In this document: one piece after another, positions 22,899 through 31,428 of the stretch
Numbering within the stretch: position 1 is the stretch's first letter
How the letters are laid out: every line of letters starts with the position of its first letter
Assembly: GCF_900141845.1 (NCBI RefSeq)
Contig: NZ_FQZB01000010.1
Location: 206,641-270,640, forward strand
Reading direction: 5' to 3'
DNA from: Clostridium cavendishii DSM 21758
Lineage (GTDB): Bacteria; Bacillota; Clostridia; Clostridiales; Clostridiaceae
DNA length: 64,000 nt
The notes under the pieces: generated by a model
The model's input: only the letters and a program-made list of their open reading frames with translations
What the model was told of the DNA's origin: nothing
The model's database searches: none
Program-made: the position numbers and the translations under genes

Positions 22899-25529
22899 TT
22901 ATTTTTTCTTGTTGTCTTTTTTAACTTCTTTAGCTTGAGCTTTTACACCTTCAAAAGTATTTACATACATTTGTTTTATTTCGCTCATTAATGGGTATCT
23001 TGGGTTAGCACCTGTACATTGGTCGTCAAATGCTTGTTCAACCATTTCATCCAATGAAGCATAGAAGTTTTCAGCAGTTACGCCAGCTTCTGCTATAGTT
23101 TTAGGCATGTTAACTTTAGCCTTTAATTCATCTATAGCTTTAACTAATAATTCTACTTTTTCTTCTTCAGTTCTTCCACCTAAACCTAGGTAGTCAGCAA
23201 CTCTAGCGTATCTCCAAGCAGCATTTGGATATTTGTATTGTGGGAATGCAGCTTGTTTAACTGGAGCATCTGTAGCATTGAACTTGATTACTTCATTTAT
23301 TAGTAATGCATTAGCAGTACCATGTGGTATGTGGTGGAATGCTCCTAATTTGTGAGCCATTGAGTGGCAAACTCCTAAGAATGAGTTTGCAAACGCCATA
23401 CCAGCTATTGATGAAGCATGAGCCATTTTTTCTCTAGCTTTAATGTTAGTTGTTCCTTCATTGTAAGCTAATGGTAAATATTTGAATATTAATCTTATAG
23501 CTTCTAATGCCATACCGTTAGTGTATTCTGATGCTAATACTGAAACGTAAGCTTCTAAAGCGTGAGTTAAAGCATCTATACCTGATGCAGCAGTTAAGCC
23601 TCTTGGCATGCTCATCATAAGTTCAGCATCTACTATTGACATATCTGGAGTTAATTCGTAATCAGCTAGTGGGTATTTGATTCCTGTTTCTTCATCTGTT
23701 ATAACAGCAAATGGAGTAACTTCTGAACCAGTACCAGCAGATGTTGGTACAGCTACCATCATAGCTTTTTCACCCATAGTTGGGAACTTGTAAACTCTTT
23801 TTCTTATATCCATGAATCTCATAGCTAAATCTTCAAATCTAACTTCTGGGTGTTCATACATAACCCACATAATCTTAGCAGCATCCATTGGAGATCCTCC
23901 ACCTAATGAAAGGATAACGTCTGGCTGGAAGCTTAACATTTCTTTAGCACCTTGTTTAGCTGCTTTTAATGTTGGATCTGGTTCAACATCTGAGAATATT
24001 TTGTAAGCTATTTTGTATTCATCTAATACATCTGTAACTTTTCTAGTGTATCCTAAATCAAATAATACTTTATCTGTAACTATGAATACTTTCTTCTTTT
24101 CTAAATCGTGTAATTCTTGTAATGCAACTGGTAAACAACCATATTTGAAGTAAGTTTTTTCTGGAACTCTAAACCAAAGCATATTTTCTCTCCTTTCAGC
24201 AACGCTCTTAACATTTATTAAGTGTTTAGGACCTACGTTTTCTGAAACTGAGTTTCCACCCCATGATCCACATCCTAATGTTAAGGATGGTGATAATCTG
24301 AAGTTGAATATATCTCCGATAGCTCCTTGTGCTGCTGGCATATTTATTAATGTTCTAGCAGTTTTCATCGCAGCTCCAAATTTAGCTACTCTGTCTTTTG
24401 ATTTGATTTGGTCAGTGTAAAGTATTGAAGTATGTCCAAATCCACCTAATTCAACAAGTCTGCAAGCCTTAGTTAAAGCTTCATCGAATGATTTAACTTT
24501 GTACATTGCAAGTACTGGTGATAATTTTTCGTGTGAGAATGGTTCTTCAAGTTCTACTGATTCAACTTCTCCAACTAAAACTTTAGCTGTTTCTGGAACT
24601 ACTACTCCAGCCATTTGAGCTATTTTAAATGCTGATTGTCCAACGATATCTGCATTTAATCCGCCTCTTCCGTTTAATATAACTTTTCTTACTTTGTCTA
24701 CTTCTTCACCTTTAAGGATGTATGCTCCTCTATCAGCTAATTCTTTCTTAACTTCATCATAAACTGAATCTATAACTACTATACTTTGTTCTGAAGCACA
24801 GATAACCCCGTTATCAAATGTCTTAGAAAGTAATATTGAGTTTACAGCCATTTTTATGTGAGCTGTTTCATCTATTATAGCTGGAGTATTTCCTGCTCCA
24901 ACCCCTAAAGCTGGTCTTCCTGATGAATAAGCAGCCTTAACCATTGCAGGACCACCTGTAGCTAGTATTATATCTGATTCTTGCATTACGTTTTGTGATA
25001 ATTCAACTGATGGTTCATCTATCCATCCTATTATTCCTTCTGGAGCACCAGCTTTAACAGCAGCATCAAGAACTATTCTAGCAGCTTCTATTGTAGCTTT
25101 TTTAGCTCTTGGATGTGGACTTATAATTATAGCATTTCTAGTTTTTAAAGCTATTAAAGTCTTGAATATAGCTGTTGATGTTGGGTTTGTTGTTGGAACT
25201 ATAGCCGCTATAACTCCTATTGGTTCTGCAACTTTAGTAATACCAAAAGTACTATCTTTTTCAATTACTCCACAAGTTTTCATATCTTTGTATTGATTAT
25301 ATATATATTCAGCAGCAAAGTGATTTTTTATAACCTTATCTTCTACTATTCCCATGCCACTTTCTTCAACTGCCATTTTAGCAAGTTTGATTCTTGCATT
25401 GTTTGCAGCCATAGCAGCTTGTCTAAATATTTCATCTACTTGTTCTTGAGAATAATTAGCAAATATTCTTTGAGCTTCTCTTAACTTTTCAATTCTAGCT
25501 GTTAATTCCTGAGCGTTTGTTACTAACAT
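22899..25529 (-). CDS. adhE: Bifunctional acetaldehyde-CoA/alcohol dehydrogenase
   Basis: 876 aa from the ATG at 25529 behind AGGAGG. It converts acetyl-CoA to acetaldehyde and then ethanol, re-oxidising two NADH; forms spirosomes in other bacteria. The N-terminal aldehyde dehydrogenase domain (about 1-430) has the catalytic Cys in GVICASEQSIV and NTPAIIDE. The C-terminal iron-dependent alcohol dehydrogenase domain (about 455-865) has GGGSPMDAAKIMW, VPTSAGTGSEVTPFAV and the metal-binding HSMAHKLGAFHHIPHG. The pathway is fermentative ethanol formation in the cytosol. The promoter overlaps a Rex-like site, which would fit redox control. Confidence 0.97.
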   Translation of the reverse strand: MLVTNAQELTARIEKLREAQRIFANYSQEQVDEIFRQAAMAANNARIKLAKMAVEESGMGIVEDKVIKNHFAAEYIYNQYKDMKTCGVIEKDSTFGITKVAEPIGVIAAIVPTTNPTSTAIFKTLIALKTRNAIIISPHPRAKKATIEAARIVLDAAVKAGAPEGIIGWIDEPSVELSQNVMQESDIILATGGPAMVKAAYSSGRPALGVGAGNTPAIIDETAHIKMAVNSILLSKTFDNGVICASEQSIVVIDSVYDEVKKELADRGAYILKGEEVDKVRKVILNGRGGLNADIVGQSAFKIAQMAGVVVPETAKVLVGEVESVELEEPFSHEKLSPVLAMYKVKSFDEALTKACRLVELGGFGHTSILYTDQIKSKDRVAKFGAAMKTARTLINMPAAQGAIGDIFNFRLSPSLTLGCGSWGGNSVSENVGPKHLINVKSVAERRENMLWFRVPEKTYFKYGCLPVALQELHDLEKKKVFIVTDKVLFDLGYTRKVTDVLDEYKIAYKIFSDVEPDPTLKAAKQGAKEMLSFQPDVILSLGGGSPMDAAKIMWVMYEHPEVRFEDLAMRFMDIRKRVYKFPTMGEKAMMVAVPTSAGTGSEVTPFAVITDEETGIKYPLADYELTPDMSIVDAELMMSMPRGLTAASGIDALTHALEAYVSVLASEYTNGMALEAIRLIFKYLPLAYNEGTTNIKAREKMAHASSIAGMAFANSFLGVCHSMAHKLGAFHHIPHGTANALLINEVIKFNATDAPVKQAAFPQYKYPNAAWRYARVADYLGLGGRTEEEKVELLVKAIDELKAKVNMPKTIAEAGVTAENFYASLDEMVEQAFDDQCTGANPRYPLMSEIKQMYVNTFEGVKAQAKEVKKDNKKK

Positions 25530-25604
25530 ACTTATTCCTCCTAATATATAAAAAATAATAAACAATTTACTTGTTATTTTTTTATCAATCTTGATTATGA
25601 TTTA

Positions 25605-25633
25605 ATTTTATTTCATTGTTTAAATTTTGTCAA
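25605..25633 (-). promoter_or_regulatory. adhE promoter overlapping a Rex-like site
   Basis: Minus strand TTGACA (25628-25633), 17 bases, TAAAAT (25605-25610). The stretch TTGACAAAATTTAAACAA (25616-25633) matches the Rex pattern TTGTTAA-N4-TTAACAA at 11 of 14 fixed positions. The promoter is well supported; the Rex call is tentative. Confidence 0.55.
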
Positions 25634-25974
25634 ACTGTTTTTTTACTATTTTTTTAATATTATTAAATCATTATTAAAAAGTAGCTAAATATGTCTTTTT
25701 ATTAAAAACAGCCTTAATAAAATAGATTTTTTTTATAATTTTTAATATTTATATAGTGTTTTTTTTCTATTTTTAATAATATTTTTTTAGATAAAAGAAA
25801 ATATTTCTTTTAAAAAGTAATATTTTAAGCTTTTAATTTCTTTTTCTAAACTGATAAAATATTAACAATGTCGAATTTAAACCTTTTCAGATATTTTAAC
25901 TTAAATACACACCAAAGAATAATAGGCTTAAAATATATTAGTATATTATGTTTTCATATAATTTAACCATATTC
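25634..25974. other. AT-rich intergenic stretch
   Basis: About 340 bases with no supported gene. An inverted repeat ATATTTTAA/TTAAAATAT (near 25896-25938) with a 28-base loop could be a weak terminator for the ABC permease gene. Nothing else is seen. Confidence 0.4.
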
Positions 25975-27240
25975 TTACTTGAATTTTTTAACTAAATAAA
26001 TTAATCTACTATCTTCACTATAATTCCCACACCTCTTATTTGAAATCCTTATCAGAAAATATAGTATAATCATTATTTGAAGTATACTTAAACAAATTAT
26101 AAATAATTCATACTTTATAGGTTGACCAAATAAATTACTTGTAGAAAAAAAACTATAAATCTGCATAGCACTAATAATTTTGTTAATACTTAAATTTCCT
26201 ATACACTTTTGCCATGAATATTTTATTAAAATAGTTAAAATAATAGGGATAGCATACATAACCACTATTATAAAACTTGTTGTTATTGATGACTTACTAA
26301 TATTAGAAATTATCATAGTTATAAAAGCTAATAATATCGTTCCAGTTATAGTTATAATAATACTTCTAAATAAAAATTGTCCTATTGTAAGTTTATAAGG
26401 AGAACTCCAAAAGCCATATAGACATTGTATAGGTGCATTAACTCCATCTAGTCCATATAAAATGCCATTAACTAAAATATTTATTCCGCTAAGCATTAAA
26501 ACTACAACTATTGAATAAATAATAACTGCTCCAACCTTAGCAAAAACTGCCTTTGTTCTTCCATTTTTACTTGCCATTACTATTTGATAAACATTATCTT
26601 CATAATCACTTGCAAACACAGATGATACTCCTAATATTATAAACAAAACTATTAAATATGGAGTTAATTTTTCATAATTGACTACTATCATGTTCCAACC
26701 ATCACAATAATTAAATTCTCTTTGCATAACTTTTTTATACATACTATTAGCTAATATTTTATTTTTATATTCAAACTCTTCATCTTTTTTATTTTTCTTT
26801 AAGTTATCTATTTCTTTAGCAAGTTCTTTCATACTATAAGGTTCAAAATCAAAAACTCTCCCTTGAATAAACCTACCTTCTACATCAATAAATGGTTTAT
26901 CAGCTAATTTTACAAAATCATAAATTGCAATTAACATCGGCTTACTTTGGGCAGTATATTCCAATTTAATATTTCTTTTAATATTTTTGCTTTTATCTGA
27001 ATAATCTTTATCCTCTTCACCTTGCAACTGGCTTTTTATAATTGTATCATTGCTGTTTATTTTACCTTCATGTTTTTTAAATTCTTGCTTTAATTGTTCT
27101 ATGCTACCATAATTTTTATTTATATAATCTAGCTCTCCTTTATAATATGGTACATAAATTATAAGTAATATCAAAACAAATGCTATAAAAATTCTCTTTC
27201 TGCAAAATATTTTAAATAATTCATTGCGTAATAGTTCCAT
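25975..27240 (-). CDS. ABC-2 type transporter permease (second copy)
   Basis: 421 aa from the ATG at 27240; MELLRNELFKIFCRKR aligns with MEVFKYELFKMFSRKG of the upstream permease, which supports this start. It has one N-terminal membrane helix, a long extracytoplasmic loop (about 30-185) and five to six C-terminal helices, the layout of ABC-2 permeases. It overlaps the previous permease by 20 bases. The two share the pattern (Y/F)xxxxGWNxxxxNY/NQ and likely form a heterodimer with the ATPase. The substrate is unknown; export of, or defence against, an envelope-active compound is inferred from the sigma-linked context. Confidence 0.87.
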   Translation of the reverse strand: MELLRNELFKIFCRKRIFIAFVLILLIIYVPYYKGELDYINKNYGSIEQLKQEFKKHEGKINSNDTIIKSQLQGEEDKDYSDKSKNIKRNIKLEYTAQSKPMLIAIYDFVKLADKPFIDVEGRFIQGRVFDFEPYSMKELAKEIDNLKKNKKDEEFEYKNKILANSMYKKVMQREFNYCDGWNMIVVNYEKLTPYLIVLFIILGVSSVFASDYEDNVYQIVMASKNGRTKAVFAKVGAVIIYSIVVVLMLSGINILVNGILYGLDGVNAPIQCLYGFWSSPYKLTIGQFLFRSIIITITGTILLAFITMIISNISKSSITTSFIIVVMYAIPIILTILIKYSWQKCIGNLSINKIISAMQIYSFFSTSNLFGQPIKYELFIICLSILQIMIILYFLIRISNKRCGNYSEDSRLIYLVKKFK

Positions 27241-28471
27241 ATTTCTTACCCCTACCAATAAAACAACTTTTATTTTCAATACTTCTAATAAGTAAAAACA
27301 CTAATACAATTAAAAGTACTACTCCATAAATAATCATAAACATTGGATATATAACAGGCCTTCCTAAAATATTTGCAGAATAATAATACTCAAATATATT
27401 GTTAGGTAAAATAAATTTATTAATACTTAAATTTACTATTGCTTTTCCCCATGAAGCTCTTATTCCAAAAAACTCCTTTATAAATATAGGAACAAACGCT
27501 AAACTTCCTAATACAATGAAAGTAATCATTGAAGATTTAACCTTATTTGATACAAGTAGAATTAATACAGATAATATTATAGCTCCTAATATACAAATAA
27601 TTAGATTTATTAACCAAAATTCTATTATACTAAATTTATAAGGCGAAATTGAATAATCATCTAAGCATTGAATTGGTGCATTACCATTCCTAAGTCCGTA
27701 TATAATAGCTGCTATTATAAGTGAAGATATCTTAGTCACAATAACTACAAAAATAGAATATATTGAAGCAACTAAAAATTTTGATATTACCCATACTTTC
27801 CTACCATTCTTAGTTGCTAAAATAATAGGAGCTATTTTTTGCTTATATTCTGCCGAAAACATAGGCGATACCCCTAATAAAATTATTACAACTATTATAA
27901 AAGCTTCTTCAAATAATTGACTTTGGTTATTTACCAGATTCCACCCCTCAACAAAATACACTTTTCTATCCAATACTTTGTTGTACATATTATAAGCTTT
28001 ATTTTCATTTTTATATTCATATGTTTGTTCTTGTCCTTTTTTCTTTGTCATTTCTAATTTTTCTTTTAAGCTTTCAACTTCATAAGCTCTAAAATCAAAT
28101 GTATTACCTCCCCTATACCTTCCTTCTATATCCTTAAACGGATTTTCTTCAATTTTTGCAAAGTCAGATATAGCTATTAATATAGACTTTCCTTGTAATG
28201 AATACACTCCAGCCAAGTAATTATATAGATATTGATTTTTATCGTTATTACTTTCTTTAGCTATCTCAAGATTATTAAATATTTTATCTATATTTTCTCT
28301 ATAATTAACTACATCACCCTCATAACTTTTTAATTCTTCATAACTTATATTTTTATTGTTTCCTATCATAAAAAAGGTAAATCCATTAATAAATACAATT
28401 AATGATATTAAGGCTATTATAGGTCCTTTTCTAGAAAACATTTTAAATAATTCGTATTTAAAAACTTCCAT
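27221..28471 (-). CDS. ABC-2 type transporter permease (first copy)
   Basis: 416 aa from the ATG at 28471 (SD GGAAGAGG). Same architecture as the next permease: one N-terminal helix, a long external loop and a cluster of membrane helices from about residue 185 to the end. The similarity of the two over their whole length points to an old gene duplication. It overlaps the ATPase gene by 14 bases, so translation is coupled. Confidence 0.87.
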   Translation of the reverse strand: MEVFKYELFKMFSRKGPIIALISLIVFINGFTFFMIGNNKNISYEELKSYEGDVVNYRENIDKIFNNLEIAKESNNDKNQYLYNYLAGVYSLQGKSILIAISDFAKIEENPFKDIEGRYRGGNTFDFRAYEVESLKEKLEMTKKKGQEQTYEYKNENKAYNMYNKVLDRKVYFVEGWNLVNNQSQLFEEAFIIVVIILLGVSPMFSAEYKQKIAPIILATKNGRKVWVISKFLVASIYSIFVVIVTKISSLIIAAIIYGLRNGNAPIQCLDDYSISPYKFSIIEFWLINLIICILGAIILSVLILLVSNKVKSSMITFIVLGSLAFVPIFIKEFFGIRASWGKAIVNLSINKFILPNNIFEYYYSANILGRPVIYPMFMIIYGVVLLIVLVFLLIRSIENKSCFIGRGKKYGTITQ

Positions 28472-29345
28472 AACAAGCCTCTTCCTTTCTTTTAAAATAA
28501 TGCACATAAACATCTTCAAAATTAGGTTTAACAGCTTTTGCACCTTCAATTAATTTCTTATCGTTTACTATTCTGACTTTTATCTCATCATCCATTCTCA
28601 TAATATTCACTATTTTGTACTCTTGTTCCATTCTGTCTAAGTCTTTTTCTGTTATAATAACCTCCCAAACCTTTCCTTCTAAATCATATAATAGCTCTTC
28701 TCTATTTTTACACGCTATAAGCTTTCCATAATCTATCAGTATTACCTCTTTTGCAATAAACTCTATATCCGATACTATATGAGTTGATAATATAACTATT
28801 CTATTCTTTGAAATATGAGAAATTAAATTTCTAAATTTTATCCTTTCATTAGGATCTAGCCCCGCTGTTGGCTCATCCAAAATTAAAATTTTAGGATCAT
28901 TTAATAGAGCTTGTGCAATCCCTAGTCTTCTTATCATACCTCCAGAGAATTTGCTTATCTTTCTCTTTCTATCAGTTTCTAGATTAACTATCTTTAATAA
29001 TTCATCTATTTTTTCTATAGCTTGGTTTTTATTAATTCCCTTTAATGCCGCTATATATTTCAAAAATCTTTCAGCCGTAAAGTTCTTATAATATCCCATA
29101 TCCTGCGGAAGATATCCTAAGACTTCCCTATACCTCTCTTTTAATAAATCTTTATTTACTCCATTAAATAATATCTCCCCATTAGTTGGTTCTAATATAT
29201 CTACTATCATTCTCATTAATGTTGTTTTACCAGCCCCATTGGGTCCAAGTAATCCATATACCCCTTCTGTTAATTCTAACGAAAAGTTATCAACCGCAAC
29301 TTTATCTGAATATTTTTTACTTAAATTATTTATTTTAATCTTCAC
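28458..29345 (-). CDS. ABC transporter ATP-binding protein
   Basis: 295 aa from a GTG at 29345, chosen because AAGGAGG lies eight bases upstream; a longer TTG start at 29366 would contain that SD. Walker A GPNGAGKTT, Q-loop around LGYLPQDMG, signature SGGMIRRLG, Walker [14 protein letters not shown] and switch His in STHIVSD. A C-terminal extension of about 80 residues follows the nucleotide-binding domain. It powers the two downstream permeases. ABC-2 drug or lantibiotic exporters have this type of ATPase. Confidence 0.93.
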   Translation of the reverse strand: MKIKINNLSKKYSDKVAVDNFSLELTEGVYGLLGPNGAGKTTLMRMIVDILEPTNGEILFNGVNKDLLKERYREVLGYLPQDMGYYKNFTAERFLKYIAALKGINKNQAIEKIDELLKIVNLETDRKRKISKFSGGMIRRLGIAQALLNDPKILILDEPTAGLDPNERIKFRNLISHISKNRIVILSTHIVSDIEFIAKEVILIDYGKLIACKNREELLYDLEGKVWEVIITEKDLDRMEQEYKIVNIMRMDDEIKVRIVNDKKLIEGAKAVKPNFEDVYVHYFKRKEEACYGSF

Positions 29346-29379
29346 AATTTGCCTCCTTATAATCAATACATAATTTAAT

Positions 29380-30195
29380 TCAAATCATATCCCAATCATT
29401 TGATTCTTTATAAAAATAGTTATTAGATTTAATAAAATTCTTAAGTAATAAAGTAGCTACTCCAATAGCTATACATATAAATAATACATATATCCAAGTA
29501 TTTAACTTAATAAGCATGTCTACTGCTATACTATTACTAAAAATTACTGAAACTATAATAGTCCAAATAGCTATTAGTAAAATAGCAACCTTATTACTTC
29601 TAACTTTCTGTGCAATTATAATAGAAATTAAATTTATCCAGCAAAATGTTATTAACCATAGTACATTTATCTTCGCAAACTCTATACCTCTAATATTTGT
29701 ATATAGCATTACTGACATAATAATATTTAATATAATATTAAATATTGCTATTATTAGGATTTTTGATATTACTATTTCTTTGAATGATATTTTAAAGCTT
29801 GCCTCTAACTCACTCATATTATTTTCTATTCCTTTGAATATCTCAATTAATCCTAAAAGAAATGGAATTGGTGTACACGACATAATTGCCATATATGGAT
29901 TAACATCAAATTTAATAGCTAGTATATAATTAAATAAAAATATCATAAAACTTATTGTTAAATAACATTTATTAATATAACTAATATTTAAATTAGCTAT
30001 ATCAACTAATCTAATTATTGTATTTTTAAAACTCTTTTTCTCTGGTACATATGTATATAAAGATTCTATACAATTATTTATCTCTTCATCAGAGGGCATC
30101 TTATCAATAGTATATTTATCAAGCTGAGTGCAAAGCTCATCTATTTCTTCCGCTGAAATTTCAATGAAATCAAATTTATTTTGAAGCTCTTTCAT
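29380..30195 (-). CDS. Membrane protein, probable anti-sigma factor of the ECF sigma
   Basis: 271 aa from the ATG at 30195 behind GGAGGTGA, overlapping the sigma gene by 20 bases. The N-terminal 70 residues are cytoplasmic and acidic (FIEISAEEIDELCTQLDKYTID, then NCIESLYTY), followed by six predicted membrane helices. No zinc HxxxCxxC motif is present, so it is not a ZAS anti-sigma. Position directly after the sigma gene, with overlap, makes it the best candidate for the membrane regulator of that sigma factor. An alternative is a third membrane subunit of the transporter. Confidence 0.7.
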   Translation of the reverse strand: MKELQNKFDFIEISAEEIDELCTQLDKYTIDKMPSDEEINNCIESLYTYVPEKKSFKNTIIRLVDIANLNISYINKCYLTISFMIFLFNYILAIKFDVNPYMAIMSCTPIPFLLGLIEIFKGIENNMSELEASFKISFKEIVISKILIIAIFNIILNIIMSVMLYTNIRGIEFAKINVLWLITFCWINLISIIIAQKVRSNKVAILLIAIWTIIVSVIFSNSIAVDMLIKLNTWIYVLFICIAIGVATLLLKNFIKSNNYFYKESNDWDMI

Positions 30196-30739
30196 ATAAC
30201 TTTTCACCTCCAAATATTTTTTTTAGTTTGTCAACTCCAAGCCTTAATCTTGATTTAACCGTCGACTCATTTGTTCCAGTTATCTCACTTATATCCTTTA
30301 TACTCATATCATTATAATATTTAAGTATTAGCGCTTCCCTTTGAAGCTCTGGCAAATTCATAATCGACTCTTTAACAACTCTTCTATCTTCATTTTTTTC
30401 TATTAGATTTATAATATTGGTCTCTTCATGTTCCTGTATTATTTCATCTGTTAAAACATTTCTCCTAACATAAGCACTTTTAAAATAATCCTTACACGCA
30501 TTAAGAGCTATAGTGATAATCCAATTTTTAAAATTTCCTTTATTACTTTTATATGAATTTATAGAGACTAGCATTTTCATAAAAGTCTCTTGAGTTAAAT
30601 CTAATGAAACATGATAGTCTTGTGTATTTCTATATATAATTGAAAATACTAATTTATAATTTCTATTTACTAAGACTTCCATTGCACTTTTATTTCCGTC
30701 AATTATCTCATTAACTAATTGCTCATCTGTTAAAGTCAC
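30176..30739 (-). CDS. ECF-family RNA polymerase sigma factor
   Basis: 187 aa from a GTG at 30739 behind GGGGGAA. Region 2: LDLTQETFMKMLVSINSY and NFKNWIITIALNACKDYFKS. Region 4: LQREALILKYYNDMSIKDISEITGTNESTVKSRLRLGVDKLKK. First gene of a five-gene operon with a membrane protein, an ABC ATPase and two permeases. It probably switches on this operon, and so the transporter, when the envelope is stressed. The promoter shares AAC-N17-CGTA with the other ECF sigma gene. Confidence 0.92.
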   Translation of the reverse strand: MTLTDEQLVNEIIDGNKSAMEVLVNRNYKLVFSIIYRNTQDYHVSLDLTQETFMKMLVSINSYKSNKGNFKNWIITIALNACKDYFKSAYVRRNVLTDEIIQEHEETNIINLIEKNEDRRVVKESIMNLPELQREALILKYYNDMSIKDISEITGTNESTVKSRLRLGVDKLKKIFGGEKLYERASK

Positions 30740-30765
30740 TCGTATTCCCCCTCTCTGTTAATTAA

Positions 30766-30789
30766 TACGACATAGCTTTTCGTTAAGTT
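30766..30789 (-). promoter_or_regulatory. Candidate ECF-type autoregulated promoter
   Basis: Minus strand AAC (30787-30789), 17 bases, CGTA (30766-30769), about 27 bases before the GTG start codon. Same cores and spacing as the promoter at 7110-7133. Confidence 0.6.
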
Positions 30790-30911
30790 TAATTTTATAT
30801 AAATTTTTTATTTTTTTATTTTATCTATACATCTCACTTATCGGAAACTATGGTTTTTTTACCTCTACTAAACTTTTCTATAATAAGTTGTCCACTATTA
30901 AAAATAATCTA

Positions 30912-30943
30912 AAGAAAAAAAGTGAATTCATTGCTGAATTCAC
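30912..30943 (-). terminator. Terminator of the YbjQ-family gene
   Basis: GTGAATTCA (30922-30930) and TGAATTCAC (30935-30943) form a perfect stem, followed on the minus strand by TTTTTTTCTTT. Confidence 0.92.
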
Positions 30944-30966
30944 CATTTCTAATAATTATACTTTCT

Positions 30967-31296
30967 TTATATCTTTTCAACCCTAACAGCTGTTCCATAG
31001 CATAAAACCTCTGTAATACCTTGTGACACTTCATTAGCATCATATCTTACTCCTATTATAGCATTAGCACCATGTTCCTCTGCATGCTTTAGCATAAGTT
31101 CAAAAGAATCTTCTCTTGCACTTTCACAAAGTTCAGTATATATCGTAATATTTCCTCCTACTAAGCTTTGAAGACCAGCACCAATATTACCAACTACACT
31201 TCTTGATCTAACTATAATACCTCTTACTATCCCAAGATTTTCTACAATTTTATATCCTTCAAGATTAAAGGTTGTTGTAACCATATTTTTATCCAT
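30967..31296 (-). CDS. YbjQ/UPF0145 family protein
   Basis: 109 aa from the ATG at 31296 behind AAGGAGATA. Family pattern visible: [34 protein letters not shown], then [17 protein letters not shown]. Members form pentameric rings and have been called heavy-metal-binding, but the biochemical role is not settled. Cytosolic, no membrane segment. Stands alone between the ECF operon and the two-component system. Confidence 0.9.
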   Translation of the reverse strand: MDKNMVTTTFNLEGYKIVENLGIVRGIIVRSRSVVGNIGAGLQSLVGGNITIYTELCESAREDSFELMLKHAEEHGANAIIGVRYDANEVSQGITEVLCYGTAVRVEKI

Positions 31297-31428
31297 AAAC
31301 AATATCTCCTTGTAATTTTTATACAAATTTTAACATTAACACTCTTTACCGTCAATTGTATTTGTATAAATTTAATCTAAATTTAAGATTGTAATTTATA
31401 CACTAACTATTATAATTAAAAATATTTT

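Noticed and set aside
23000..25529. Sigma-54 promoter upstream of adhE
   Set aside because: No GG-N10-GC pair with flanking consensus was found upstream of adhE; a sigma-A promoter is present instead.
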